Shown: piece by piece, positions 18,501-27,079 of the stretch | Layout of the letters: the number at the start of each line of letters is the position of its first letter | Position numbering within the stretch: the first letter of the stretch is position 1 | Assembly (NCBI GenBank): GCA_965116195.1 | Contig: OZ220491.1 | Coordinates: forward strand, 434,001 to 498,000 | Reading direction: 5' to 3' | Origin: Aldehydirespirator sp965116195 | GTDB taxonomy: Bacteria > Actinomycetota > Acidimicrobiia > Acidimicrobiales > Aldehydirespiratoraceae | DNA: 64,000 bases | Notes under the pieces: generated by a model | What the model was told of the DNA's origin: nothing | The model's database searches: none | What the model saw: only the letters and a program-made list of their open reading frames with translations | Position numbers and translations under genes: made by a program

Positions 18501-19493
18501 TTGAAAACTGTGTTTGATGTGGTTGGCGTTGGCAATGCCATCGTGGACGTGGTTGCAGCGGTGCCTGAGTCGTTCATTCGTGAACATGACCTGGTGAAGG
18601 GTGCCATGACGTTGGTGGATGCCGAACGTTCCGCCGAGTTGTACAGCGCAATGCCCCCGGGGGTCGCTGTGTCGGGTGGGTCAGCGGCGAACACGACATC
18701 TGGGGTCGCTTCTTTTGGCGGTCGGGTTGCCTACATCGGCAAGGTGCGTGACGATGAACTCGGCGCGGTGTTCGTGCGTGACATCCGTACCGCAGGTGTC
18801 TCCTTTGAGGTGGCACCGTCAAGGGTCGGGCCTCCCACAGCCCGGTGCCTGATCCAGGTGACCCCTGACGCAGAGCGCACCATGAACACCTTTCTGGGTG
18901 TGTCGGCGCATCTTGAGCCGGCTGACGTGGACACCGACCTGGTTGCCTCGGCAAGCATCGTTTATTGCGAGGGATACCTGTGGGATGTGCAGATAGCCAA
19001 AGACGCCATACGTCTGGCGATGTCTGCTGCCGGTGCAGCCGGTCGAGTGGTGGCTCTGGCGTTGAGTGACTCATTTTGTGTGCAACGTCATCGTGTCGAG
19101 TGGCTTGACCTGATCAACGACAGCGTTGACCTGGTGTTTGCCAACGAGGCCGAGATATGTGCGTTGCACTGCACCGATGACTTCGACACCGCCCTGGATT
19201 TGACGGCTGCTGTGGCCCGGACGGTTGCGGTCACTCGAGGCACGCACGGGTCAATCGTGGCACAGGGCCACAGGCGGGAGGCGTTCGGTGCAGCAGCAGT
19301 TTCAAAGGTTGTTGACGCCACGGGTGCTGGTGACATGTACGCCGCAGGGTTTTTGTGGGGGCTCAGTCAGGGGGCCGACATCGGACAGTGTGCCGTGCTG
19401 GGTGGCTTGGCCGCAGCCGAGGTCGTGAGCCACATGGGTGCGCGGCCAGCACGATCTCTGTCAGAGCTGTCAGCCAACCTCAAGCTCAGCTAA
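18501..19493 (+). CDS. PfkB family sugar/nucleoside kinase, adenosine kinase-like
   Basis: Cytoplasmic ATP-dependent kinase of the ribokinase fold. N-terminal GNAIVDVVA and GGSAANTTSGVASFGG (substrate site), C-terminal DATGAGDMYAAGFLWG with the catalytic Asp. The overall pattern (lid sequence MNTFLGVSAHLEP, CEGYLWD) resembles bacterial adenosine kinase-like PfkB proteins. Of several TTG codons I choose 18501, just after GGGAGG. An adenosine deaminase and upp occur further on, so nucleoside salvage is plausible; ribose or another substrate is not excluded. Confidence 0.82.
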   Translation: MKTVFDVVGVGNAIVDVVAAVPESFIREHDLVKGAMTLVDAERSAELYSAMPPGVAVSGGSAANTTSGVASFGGRVAYIGKVRDDELGAVFVRDIRTAGVSFEVAPSRVGPPTARCLIQVTPDAERTMNTFLGVSAHLEPADVDTDLVASASIVYCEGYLWDVQIAKDAIRLAMSAAGAAGRVVALALSDSFCVQRHRVEWLDLINDSVDLVFANEAEICALHCTDDFDTALDLTAAVARTVAVTRGTHGSIVAQGHRREAFGAAAVSKVVDATGAGDMYAAGFLWGLSQGADIGQCAVLGGLAAAEVVSHMGARPARSLSELSANLKLS

Positions 19494-19515
19494 ACACCCG
19501 GGTAAACTCCCGGAT

Positions 19516-19971
19516 ATGGCAGCGATCAGTGTTTCGACAGTGATTCCGGTTGTTCCGGCGCTGGTGTGGGAGGAGTTGCGCCACATTGAACGTCATGTTG
19601 ACTGGATGAGTGATGCCGAGTCCATCCGCTTGCTGACTGAGGCAACCGAGGGTGTTGGAGTGCGTTTTGAGTGCCTCACCAAAGTTGGCCCGTTACGGCT
19701 CAATGATCAGATGGAAGTCACCGAATGGCGTGACGGTGAGGTCATGGGGGTAAAACACAGCGGCCTTGTGTCAGGCTGGGGGCGTTTCCAGCTTGCTCCT
19801 GTCTCCGGCCCTGATGGCAAGACACTCACGAAGTTCGAGTGGTCCGAGGAGTTGCATTTTCGCTGGTGGATGGGCGGGCCTCTCACAGCAATCCTGGCAG
19901 TTCCCGTACTGCGCCTCATCTGGAAACGCAACCTGGCCAGTTTCGCCGCCCGCTTCGGTCCATCGCCTTGA
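19516..19971 (+). CDS. SRPBCC (polyketide cyclase/START-like) family protein
   Basis: 151 residues with the layout of a small lipid-binding-like SRPBCC protein: an N-terminal strand (AISVSTVIPVVPALVWEELRHIERHVDWM) followed by a beta-rich middle and a long C-terminal helix (AILAVPVLRLIWKRNLASFAARF). Ligand and role are unknown. It starts 22 bp after the kinase stop and is probably co-transcribed. Confidence 0.75.
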   Translation: MAAISVSTVIPVVPALVWEELRHIERHVDWMSDAESIRLLTEATEGVGVRFECLTKVGPLRLNDQMEVTEWRDGEVMGVKHSGLVSGWGRFQLAPVSGPDGKTLTKFEWSEELHFRWWMGGPLTAILAVPVLRLIWKRNLASFAARFGPSP

Positions 19972-20019
19972 AGCCCGGGCTGATCGCCCGTCGGTTGCCG
20001 TTCGTCGGTGCTGATTTGC

Positions 20020-20655
20020 TTAGTCGGTGCCTGCTGGTTTGTATTGCAAGTTCAGGTCTCCGAGGCGCACCAGCATCGAGGCGATCCAGCTGCCCAGCGA
20101 GTTGAAATGCCTGTCGAGTTCGGAGCCGTCGGCCAGGCCTGACTCGTCCAACTCGTAGGAGCCTTCGTAGTTCACGTCAACCGCGTATTCGGTGGCTTTG
20201 TCGTCTTCAAAGTCCTCGGAGTAGATCACCTCCACACGTGGCCCTCCTCGTGTGAGGGGTTCAGCACCAAGGTCAGGACTCACGGTTGGCAACGCCGCCA
20301 GGAACTCGGTCGGCCGGGGCATTCGGGCCAGACATTGGGCACGCAACAAGATCTTGATGTCAATGCGTGGTGGCTCGACATAGCCGTCTCCTGCATACCA
20401 ACTGAGGTATGCGGCCTGTGACCAGGTTGACCAGACGCAACTCACCTCGGCACACACGCGCGGCGGTTGCTGCTCCCCGGGCAGTGTGTAGGAGTTGTCC
20501 CACGAGACATCACCCAGCAACACGTCGGTCTGAAACCGCTCCTCGCCCGGTTGTCGTTCCAGCAGTGCGTCCTCAAAAGCGTCCCGCAGTGCTCCGATGG
20601 CATCAGTAAAGACATGATCAAGCACTAGCAATCGCTTTCGGTGATGGCATGACAA
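20020..20655 (-). CDS. Conserved-looking hypothetical protein downstream of LacI regulator
   Basis: I do not recognise the family. The 211 residues are acidic, with no signal peptide or membrane segment; a central VSWDNSYTLPGEQQPPRVCAE and VEVIYSEDFEDDKATEYAVDV stand out. The annotated start would be a TTG; a GTG ten codons on is an alternative. It begins 10 bp after the LacI-type gene on the same strand, so it is probably its operon partner. Confidence 0.65.
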   Translation of the reverse strand: MSCHHRKRLLVLDHVFTDAIGALRDAFEDALLERQPGEERFQTDVLLGDVSWDNSYTLPGEQQPPRVCAEVSCVWSTWSQAAYLSWYAGDGYVEPPRIDIKILLRAQCLARMPRPTEFLAALPTVSPDLGAEPLTRGGPRVEVIYSEDFEDDKATEYAVDVNYEGSYELDESGLADGSELDRHFNSLGSWIASMLVRLGDLNLQYKPAGTD

Positions 20656-20665
20656 GCACTGGTCG

Positions 20666-21682
20666 TCAGCGGATTTGAGAACCAGCGGGGGGCGGTGCGG
20701 TGGTGGCGCGCACTATCAACTCCGGTTCCAGAGTATGACGGATCGATCCGTTCGTGCTGTTGTTGACGCGACCCAGAAGCGCCTCAACCGCCAGACGTCC
20801 CATTGCCGTTTTCGGCTGATTGATCGTGGTCAGCGACAGGCGGCGCAGCGCCGATATGAAAGTGTTGTCAAAGCCCACCAGCGAAACGTCGCCGGGTACG
20901 GCAACGCCTGAGTTGTTCAGGCGGTCCAGTGCGCCGGCGGCAAGCAGGTCATTGAACGCAAAGATCGCGGTCGGGGGATCAGGCTCGGCCAGCAGATTGT
21001 CAACCACAGCCAGAGCGTCAGCCTCGCTGTCACCGCCTCGGCGCACATCAATGAAGTTGCCCAGTCCGGTTGCGCGCATGCCTGAGCGGTAACCGGCGCT
21101 GCGCTCGGCAGCGCTCACATTGGCAGCACCGTCAATATGGGTGATGTGGCGGTGGCCGAGTGCTGCGAGGTGCTGCACCGCCAACTCAGCACCTCTGAGG
21201 TCGTCGGTGACCACGGTGTCCACTCCGGGACGGACATGACCACTGGCCACGACCACACATGGAGAAGTGGTGCCGTAACGCTTCAGGTCATCGTCAGCCA
21301 CTCGAGCCCCGACCAGCACCAGACCCTCCACACGGAACTGCAGGAACGTCTCGACAGCCAGGGTCTCCCGGTGAGCGTCGCGGTGGCCGTTGAGGATGAG
21401 AATCTGATATCCGTGCTCGGCTGCGGCGGCCTCGATGCCCTCAACGACCTCGCCGAAGAATGGGTTCCGCAGGTCGTCAACCAGCACTCCCAGGGTGTGG
21501 GTGCGTCGCTGGGCGAGTTGGCGGGCCACCAGATTTGGCCTGTAACCCAACTCCTGGGCCGCACGCAACACCGACTGTCGCTTTTGTTCGGAGACCTGGG
21601 GAGAGTCGTTCATCACCAGCGACACGAGTGCCCTCGACACCCTGGCTCGCTGCGCCACGTCCTGCATAGTGGGCCTGCTCAC
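20666..21682 (-). CDS. LacI family transcriptional repressor, probable regulator of the inositol cluster
   Basis: N-terminal LacI helix-turn-helix (MQDVAQRARVSRALVSLVMNDSPQVSEQKR) and hinge, then a sugar-binding-type effector domain (TLGVLVDDLRNPFFGEVVEGIE; GALDRLNNSGVAVPGDVSLVGFDN). The 338-residue length is normal. It is divergent from the inositol-type cluster, and a 16-bp palindrome with a GAGCGCTC core lies at 22143-22158 before the first catabolic gene. Local repression released by an inositol-like ligand is therefore likely, though this is inference. Confidence 0.93.
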   Translation of the reverse strand: MSRPTMQDVAQRARVSRALVSLVMNDSPQVSEQKRQSVLRAAQELGYRPNLVARQLAQRRTHTLGVLVDDLRNPFFGEVVEGIEAAAAEHGYQILILNGHRDAHRETLAVETFLQFRVEGLVLVGARVADDDLKRYGTTSPCVVVASGHVRPGVDTVVTDDLRGAELAVQHLAALGHRHITHIDGAANVSAAERSAGYRSGMRATGLGNFIDVRRGGDSEADALAVVDNLLAEPDPPTAIFAFNDLLAAGALDRLNNSGVAVPGDVSLVGFDNTFISALRRLSLTTINQPKTAMGRLAVEALLGRVNNSTNGSIRHTLEPELIVRATTAPPPAGSQIR

Positions 21683-21734
21683 AACACCGGTGACCTGGTG
21701 TTGGCGGATTGCGCCCGGCAGTGCCTGCGTATGC

Positions 21735-22060
21735 CCTGATACATGCTCCTACATGTTCCATCGTTGTGGTCTTGCGCTGCCCGGTGGTGGTTGGCAGCAT
21801 CGGGGCATGCTTTGATGCGTGCTCCACCGTTGTGATCTGGCGCGGCTGAGCGGCGGTTGGCAGAACTTACGAATGCTGTGTTGCGCACCTGATCGTTGCG
21901 GCTTGGCTCGGCCGGATGGCGGACGGCAGCGTCGGGGCTTGTTCTGATGTGTGCTCCACCGTTGTGATCTGGCTCGGCCGGATGGCGGGCGGGAGCATCG
22001 GGGCTTTCTTTGATGCGTGCTCCACCGTTGTGATCTGGCGCGGCCCGATGGCGTTTGACA
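21735..22060. repeat. 66-bp tandem repeat array between the LacI gene and the inositol cluster
   Basis: The motif TCCACCGTTGTGATCTGG occurs at about 21822, 21954 and 22020, with degenerate copies near 21756 and 21890, all multiples of 66 bp apart. About five units fill the gap from the LacI start to the operator region. No start or stop codon echo was clear here. Long frames through the array are repeat artefacts. Confidence 0.82.
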
Positions 22061-22142
22061 GCAGGCGAGATCATGTATTGTCAGACCGCTCACAACGTCA
22101 GCAGGGGCCGGGCTTGACACCGCACGACAGACACGCTAGACG

Positions 22143-22158
22143 TTTAGAGCGCTCCAAA
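22143..22158. promoter_or_regulatory. Putative LacI-family operator
   Basis: TTTAGAGCGCTCCAAA is a near-perfect 16-bp palindrome (one mismatched pair) with a central CG, the usual shape of LacI/GalR operators. It lies 31 bp before the first gene of the inositol cluster and 460 bp from the divergent LacI gene, close to where a promoter should be. Confidence 0.7.
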
Positions 22159-22188
22159 CCAGGGGCAGCGGAGGAGACACTTGGACAA

Positions 22189-23205
22189 ATGCCGACGAAC
22201 AACGTGGCGATGTTGAGTCACGAGACAGCGACGGCCACAGAGACGTCACACGCCTCGCTCTTTGACCGCGTGGCGACAGCGCCCATCAGTTGGGGCGTGT
22301 GCGAGATGCCGGGATGGGGACATCAACTCCCTGTACACAGCGTTTTGTCAGAAATGGCTGCCGCGGGTTTCACCCATACCGAACTCGGAGCTATCGGCTA
22401 TCTGCCCACGGATCCCACGGCACTACACGAGACGTTGCAGAGCTACGGTCTGAAGTTGTTGGGCGGCTTTGTCCCGCTGGTGCTGCACGACCCGGCCGAG
22501 GCTGCAACAGCGGTGTCGCAGGCCAACCGTTCAGCCGAACTCCTCTCTGCTGCCGGTGGACAGTTCCTGGTCACCTGCGCCGTCAGTCATCAGGACCGGT
22601 GGCGGCAACAGCCTCTCGACAACGCTGGTCAGACAGCGCTGTGCGCCTCGCTGGAGAGCCTTGATCGTGTTGCAACCGCCCACGGATTGCAGCACGTTTT
22701 TCATTCACATTTCGGTTCGCTGGTCGAGACCGATGCCGAACTTGCCCAGGTTTTGGCGGGTTCAAACGTGTCCTTGGTGTTGGACACTGCTCATCTGACG
22801 CTTGGCGGCACGGATGTGTTGCAGTTTGTGGATCAATACAGCCACCGTGTGGGTCTGGTACACGTCAAGGACGTGGATCCCGCCTTGGCGGTGCGATTAC
22901 GAGCGGGCGGGCCGTCGGAGCAGTCGGGACAGTCGCTTATGGGGGCCGTGCAGCAAGGCCTGTTCCCGCCCCTGGGCCAAGGGGGTGTGCCGATCGCTGA
23001 GATCGTCACCCGTCTGGAGGAGTCAGGACGCGACCTTTGGTACGTCTTGGAGCAGGATGCAGCCATAACCGCGGACGACCCGTCCGCGCTGGCACAACTC
23101 AGGCGCAATGCCGAGGCGAGTCTGGCATTCCTGCGAAGTCTGCTGCCTGCTGCGGCGGGCCGCGGAACAACACACAACAACCACCAACCAATCCCGGAGG
23201 GATAA
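22189..23205 (+). CDS. iolE: IolE/MocC-like xylose-isomerase-type TIM barrel (inosose dehydratase or isomerase)
   Basis: First gene of the cluster. The core APISWGVCEMPGWG near the N-terminus matches the IolE/IolI/MocC group of AP-endonuclease-2 fold enzymes; metal-site regions include GFTHTELGAIGYLP, HVFHSHFGSLVET, LVLDTAHLTLGGTD and VHVKDVDP. IolE removes water from 2-keto-myo-inositol; related proteins act as epimerases, so the exact reaction is inferred. ATG 22189 is chosen because the frame further up crosses the repeat array; GGAGGAGA lies upstream. The stop GGA-TAA contains the next gene's ribosome site. Confidence 0.82.
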   Translation: MPTNNVAMLSHETATATETSHASLFDRVATAPISWGVCEMPGWGHQLPVHSVLSEMAAAGFTHTELGAIGYLPTDPTALHETLQSYGLKLLGGFVPLVLHDPAEAATAVSQANRSAELLSAAGGQFLVTCAVSHQDRWRQQPLDNAGQTALCASLESLDRVATAHGLQHVFHSHFGSLVETDAELAQVLAGSNVSLVLDTAHLTLGGTDVLQFVDQYSHRVGLVHVKDVDPALAVRLRAGGPSEQSGQSLMGAVQQGLFPPLGQGGVPIAEIVTRLEESGRDLWYVLEQDAAITADDPSALAQLRRNAEASLAFLRSLLPAAAGRGTTHNNHQPIPEG

Positions 23206-23209
23206 CCAC

Positions 23210-24265
23210 ATGTACAAAACACTATGGAAACTGCTGGCCGTGCTGGCCGCCGTGTCGGTTTTCGCCGCAGCCTGCGGTGACGATGACGACGACGACACGG
23301 CTGCGCCGACCACGACCGCGGCAGAAGACACTGCGCCCGATGGCGATGCCGAACCGGCACCGACAACGGCTGCGACCGACGAGGTAGTGGACACGCAGGG
23401 CTGCGACAAGACCTACCACGTCATCACGCACGGAGACTCCGGTGTGTTCTGGTCGGTGGTCGAGGTTGCCGTGGGTGACGCAGCCGATGCCATCGGCTGT
23501 GAGGTCGTGTACTTCGGCTCCAACAACGACGCCTTGGCACAGGCACAGGAGATCGAGGCGGCCATCGCCTCGGGTTCCGACGGTATCGCCATATCTCTGG
23601 CCGACCCAGCCGGTGTTGCGGCTGCTGCTGAGGCGGTCGTGCAGGCAGGCATTCCGCTTTACACGCTCAACTCAGGTGTCAACAACTACAAGGAACTCGG
23701 TGCCACGACGCATGTGGGCCAGACCGAGATCGTGGCAGGCAACGGTGCCGGTGAGCGCTTCAACGATCTGGGTGCCAGCCATGTGCTCTGTGCCCGCCAG
23801 GAGCAGTCCAACGTGGCACTTGAAGAGCGTTGCGCCGGTCTCGCTGAGACGTTCAACGGAGAAGTGACATCTCAATTCGTCGGACTTGATGCCAACCCGG
23901 ACGAGCAGCAGAACGGCATCGCCGCCATCCTGCAGGCTGATGAGAGCATTGACGCGGTGCTCGGTGTGGGACCGAACCTGCCGTTGCGGGCACTCACAGC
24001 CGGCGAACAGGCCGGTCGTGAGCTGATCATCGGCGGTTTTGACCTCTCGGGTGATCTGATTGACGAGATCGAGGCCGGTAATGTGGCCTTCACCGTTGAC
24101 CAGCAGCAGTACCTGCAGGGTTATCTGCCGGTGATCCTGATGCACCTGGAGGCGACCAACCAGAACACCGCCGGTGGTGGTCTGCCGATCCTGACCGGTC
24201 CCGGGTTCGTGGACCGCAACAACGCTGCAGCCGTCAAGCAGCTGGTGAGTGAAGGCACTCGCTGA
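23210..24265 (+). CDS. Sugar/inositol-binding lipoprotein of ABC transporter (MocB/IbpA-like)
   Basis: Signal peptide with lipobox Cys22 (VFAAAC), an Asp/Thr-rich spacer, then a Peripla_BP_4 fold (TYHVITHGDSGVFWSVVEVAVGDAADAIG; EAAIASGSDGIAISLADP; GGFDLSGDLIDEIEAG). It is anchored outside the membrane and delivers the substrate to the permease and ATPase that follow. Context points to inositol or an inositol derivative. ATG 23210 follows GGAGGG by 6 nt. Two hairpins after the stop may set a higher level of this protein than of the permease. Confidence 0.92.
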   Translation: MYKTLWKLLAVLAAVSVFAAACGDDDDDDTAAPTTTAAEDTAPDGDAEPAPTTAATDEVVDTQGCDKTYHVITHGDSGVFWSVVEVAVGDAADAIGCEVVYFGSNNDALAQAQEIEAAIASGSDGIAISLADPAGVAAAAEAVVQAGIPLYTLNSGVNNYKELGATTHVGQTEIVAGNGAGERFNDLGASHVLCARQEQSNVALEERCAGLAETFNGEVTSQFVGLDANPDEQQNGIAAILQADESIDAVLGVGPNLPLRALTAGEQAGRELIIGGFDLSGDLIDEIEAGNVAFTVDQQQYLQGYLPVILMHLEATNQNTAGGGLPILTGPGFVDRNNAAAVKQLVSEGTR

Positions 24266-24276
24266 TCATCACGTCT

Positions 24277-24313
24277 GGCAGGGGCGGCCGTCTTCGTCAT
24301 GGCCGCCCCTGCC
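24277..24313 (+). terminator. Strong intercistronic hairpin after the binding-protein gene
   Basis: GGCAGGGGCGGCC (24277-24289) and GGCCGCCCCTGCC (24301-24313) are perfect 13-bp complements around an 11-nt loop, 11 bp after the stop. No T-run follows. It may be a partial terminator or an mRNA 3' stabiliser, the usual way to make more binding protein than permease. A weaker hairpin follows at 24322-24358 (GTGGGAGCC with GGCTCCCAC). Confidence 0.75.
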
Positions 24314-24460
24314 AACTCCGCCGGTGGGAGCCTGAGAGTTGCTCGGGCTCCCACTCCGGCATCGGATCCAGGGTCGCTGGGCCATCCGGTTGACCCTGAA
24401 TGATTGCCGCAAGCATTTGACAATGTCTCAGATGACAATGCCGCAGACGATTGGGGGAAC

Positions 24461-24700
24461 ATGATGGCTGAAGCCGACGTTGCCAACGGCTCCTGGGGGT
24501 GGCACCGGAATGACGCTGCTCTCGGTGGAACATGATGGCTGAAGCCGACGTTGCCAACGGCTCCTGGGGGTGGCACCGGAATGACGATGCTCTCGGTGGA
24601 ACATGATGGCTGAAGCCGATGTTGGTAACGGCTCCTGGGGGTGGCACCGGAATGACGCTGCTGTTGGGGGAACATGATGGCTGAAGCCGATGTTGTTGAC
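24461..24700 (+). repeat. 71-bp tandem echoes of the permease start region forming coupled mini-ORFs
   Basis: ATGATGGCTGAAGCCGA occurs at 24461, 24532, 24603 and 24674, exactly 71 bp apart; the last is the permease start. Each of the first three copies opens a 24-codon frame beginning MMAEADV, whose TGA (24533, 24604, 24675) overlaps the next ATG as ATGA. Each start has GGTGGAAC or GGGGGAAC just upstream. The three mini-ORFs and the permease therefore form a chain of overlapping stop/start pairs. Confidence 0.93.
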
Positions 24701-26965
24701 GGCTCAGAGATTGGCAACGACTCGCAGGTGGCTGACGGTTCACACACGGTTGCGGAAGCATCAACCGGGGGTACGACCGACGAACGGCTGACCCATCGAG
24801 GCCCCATACAGCAGCTGCTGACGCGGCCCGAGATCGGTGCCCTTTTGGGAGCGCTGGGGGTGTGGCTGCTGTTCTGGTTGGTCTCGGAGCCGTTCGGCAC
24901 GGTCGGCGGCACCGTGAACTTCCTGGATGTCGCCTCCTACCTGGGCCTGATGGCCGTGCCGGTGGCGCTGTTGATGATCGGTGGCGAGTTCGATCTTTCC
25001 TCCGGTGCCATGACCGGGGCCACCGCCATAGCGCTCATCCTGTTGGCCAGCGACATAGCCGGTGCCGGCCTGGGACTGCATGTCGCAGTGCCGCTTTCGC
25101 TGGCCTTCGCGCTTGCCATCGGCTGGTTCAACGGCACTCTGGTGGAGAAGACCTCACTGCCGAGTTTCATAGTCACGCTCGGCACCTTTTTCATACTCAT
25201 AGGTGCCAAACTCGGCTTCTCCAAGCTCTTCACCAACAAGGTGCTGGTTGAAGGCCTTGACGAGGCCTCCGGCTACGACTTCTGGAACGGCATCTTCGGT
25301 GCCTCCTGGCTCCGCAACGGCCATGTGTGGGACGGGCGGGACTGGGCATGGGCCGGCTTGCTGGTGTTCGGCGGCGTGGCCCTGCTGTTGGGCACTTTGG
25401 ATCTGAGCTATGCCCGTCGTCGTACCACGGACCTGTTCGGGATCATTCTCTCTCTGGTGGGCACGGCGGCTGCGCTGGTGAGTTTCGTCATGCTGCTGGT
25501 CACGCACGGCACAGCATCGGACCGTGTCTTTGGCCTGTTGACGGGTGTGGGCGTGATCGTCGGGGTGGCCGGCTGGTGCCTGGCTCGTTACGAGCGGCCG
25601 GAACGTTCCGAGGTGCGTGTTACCGGCGGATTCTGGAACTACCTGATCGGTGGAGTCCTGGCGGTCGGGGCTGCTGTCGTGATCGCCGGGGTCATGGACC
25701 CGAATGACTCCGGCCAACTCGGCTTTCTGGGTGGCTCACCCGGTCGGATTGTTTTTGCCGTGGGGATCGGGTTGATCGGGGTGCTCACCGTGCTGGCTGC
25801 GCTGGGCCGTGTCACGGCGGGCTATCCCGCTGTCGGGGCGTTCTTGATGCTGGTGCCGGCAGTCAGTTTTCTGGTGACCGTTCAGGCGGCCCGCACGATC
25901 CTCTTCGGCGGGTTGGCCGTGCTCGGAGTCTTTCTGCTGACCGCCGCTGCAGGTCGCATCAGACCTGCCGTCCTCGTGTCGTTGGCCACTTCGGCTGCGA
26001 TTGTCGTGCTGGCCTTCTTTGTTCAGTCCGAGTCCGCCTCGCGCAAGCTGAGAGTCGAGTTGTTCAGCGCCCTGCTGCTTCTGGCTCTGGTCTTGGCGGC
26101 GGCTGCGGTTGCCCGCTATCTGAGCGCCAGACGCATCTCGGCACCTGCTTCGCCACAGTTGGGCAAGTGGACCCGCGCCGGCATGTTCGCGGGTGCGGCG
26201 GCTGCGGTTGTGTTCGCGGTGGCCGCGCTCATCGGTGGCGACGACTTCCTGTATGCCCTGCTCGCCGGAGCGGCTGTCGGCGGCATTGTCACCTTTGGGG
26301 TCTATGCGGTCGGCACCGTCTTTCGCACCCTGTTCACCGGTGACGAGGGCGTGGGGCGGGCCCTGGTGACGGTCGGCATCGGGGCTGCGCTTCTGGGTGT
26401 GTCCTCGCGCCTGTTGTTCATCACGGGAGCAGAGCTTGATGCCATCTGCAGACCGGGTAGTGACGGAACCCTGAGATGCCCCGAAACCCAGTTCGGTGTG
26501 GTGGTGCTGGCCTTCCTCATGTTTGCTGCTGTTGGTTCCTGGGTGTTGATGCGCACCCAGTTCGGCAGCTGGATACTGGCCGTGGGAGGCAACAAGGAGG
26601 CTGCTCGCTCGGTGGGTGTGCCTGCGGCGCGCACCAAGACCATCCTCTTCATGTTGGTGTCGGCAGCCGCCTGGATCACCGGCATGCTGATCGCATTCAG
26701 GCTCACCGCGGTGCAGGCCAACGTGGGTGACGGCAATGAGTTCCGTTACATCATCGTCGCCGTGGTTGGCGGCAACCTGCTCACCGGTGGTTACGGCTCG
26801 GCTCTGGGTGCAGGTATCGGGGCAATCATCTGGGGCATGATCTCCCAGGGCATCGGCTTCGCCCAATGGAACAGCGACTGGCGCTTCTTGGTGCTGGGTG
26901 CTTTGTTGCTGGTGGCGGTGCTGGTCAACAACTATGTACGACATCGTGCCGAGAAGGTCCGATGA
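24674..26965 (+). CDS. Sugar ABC transporter permease (BPD_transp_2) with large central membrane insert
   Basis: Inner-membrane channel subunit. The N-terminal part (GTVNFLDVASYLGLMAVPVALLMIGGEFDLSSGAMTG; VEKTSLPSFIVTLGTFFILIG) and the C-terminal part (MRTQFGSWILAVGGNKEAARSVGVP; VAVVGGNLLTGGYGSALGA) are the two halves of a ribose/inositol-type permease. Usual length is 330-420 residues; this one has 763. Between about residues 200 and 610 lie some ten extra hydrophobic segments with charged loops, not part of the normal fold. The start is ATG 24674, coupled to the preceding mini-ORF. A polar 45-residue N-terminus precedes the first helix. Confidence 0.88.
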   Translation: MMAEADVVDGSEIGNDSQVADGSHTVAEASTGGTTDERLTHRGPIQQLLTRPEIGALLGALGVWLLFWLVSEPFGTVGGTVNFLDVASYLGLMAVPVALLMIGGEFDLSSGAMTGATAIALILLASDIAGAGLGLHVAVPLSLAFALAIGWFNGTLVEKTSLPSFIVTLGTFFILIGAKLGFSKLFTNKVLVEGLDEASGYDFWNGIFGASWLRNGHVWDGRDWAWAGLLVFGGVALLLGTLDLSYARRRTTDLFGIILSLVGTAAALVSFVMLLVTHGTASDRVFGLLTGVGVIVGVAGWCLARYERPERSEVRVTGGFWNYLIGGVLAVGAAVVIAGVMDPNDSGQLGFLGGSPGRIVFAVGIGLIGVLTVLAALGRVTAGYPAVGAFLMLVPAVSFLVTVQAARTILFGGLAVLGVFLLTAAAGRIRPAVLVSLATSAAIVVLAFFVQSESASRKLRVELFSALLLLALVLAAAAVARYLSARRISAPASPQLGKWTRAGMFAGAAAAVVFAVAALIGGDDFLYALLAGAAVGGIVTFGVYAVGTVFRTLFTGDEGVGRALVTVGIGAALLGVSSRLLFITGAELDAICRPGSDGTLRCPETQFGVVVLAFLMFAAVGSWVLMRTQFGSWILAVGGNKEAARSVGVPAARTKTILFMLVSAAAWITGMLIAFRLTAVQANVGDGNEFRYIIVAVVGGNLLTGGYGSALGAGIGAIIWGMISQGIGFAQWNSDWRFLVLGALLLVAVLVNNYVRHRAEKVR

Positions 26966-27079
26966 GTTCTGAATATTTGAACATCGGCGGATCGCACTTG
27001 GTGCATTTTGATCTCGCAACTACTTCCCAAGTCAGTTATTTTCCCTACGCAGCTACTTCCAAACCAAGGAGACACAACC

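Noticed and set aside
18308..18517. 69-codon plus-strand frame
   Set aside because: Arg/Leu/Cys-rich composition, no ribosome site, and it runs into the kinase start region.
24121..24912. 263-codon minus-strand frame over the permease leader
   Set aside because: Its coding pattern is the complement of the 71-bp start echoes and the binding-protein end.
25736..27019. 427-codon minus-strand frame
   Set aside because: Antisense to the permease gene, with His/Gln/Arg-rich composition typical of the shadow of a GC-rich membrane gene.
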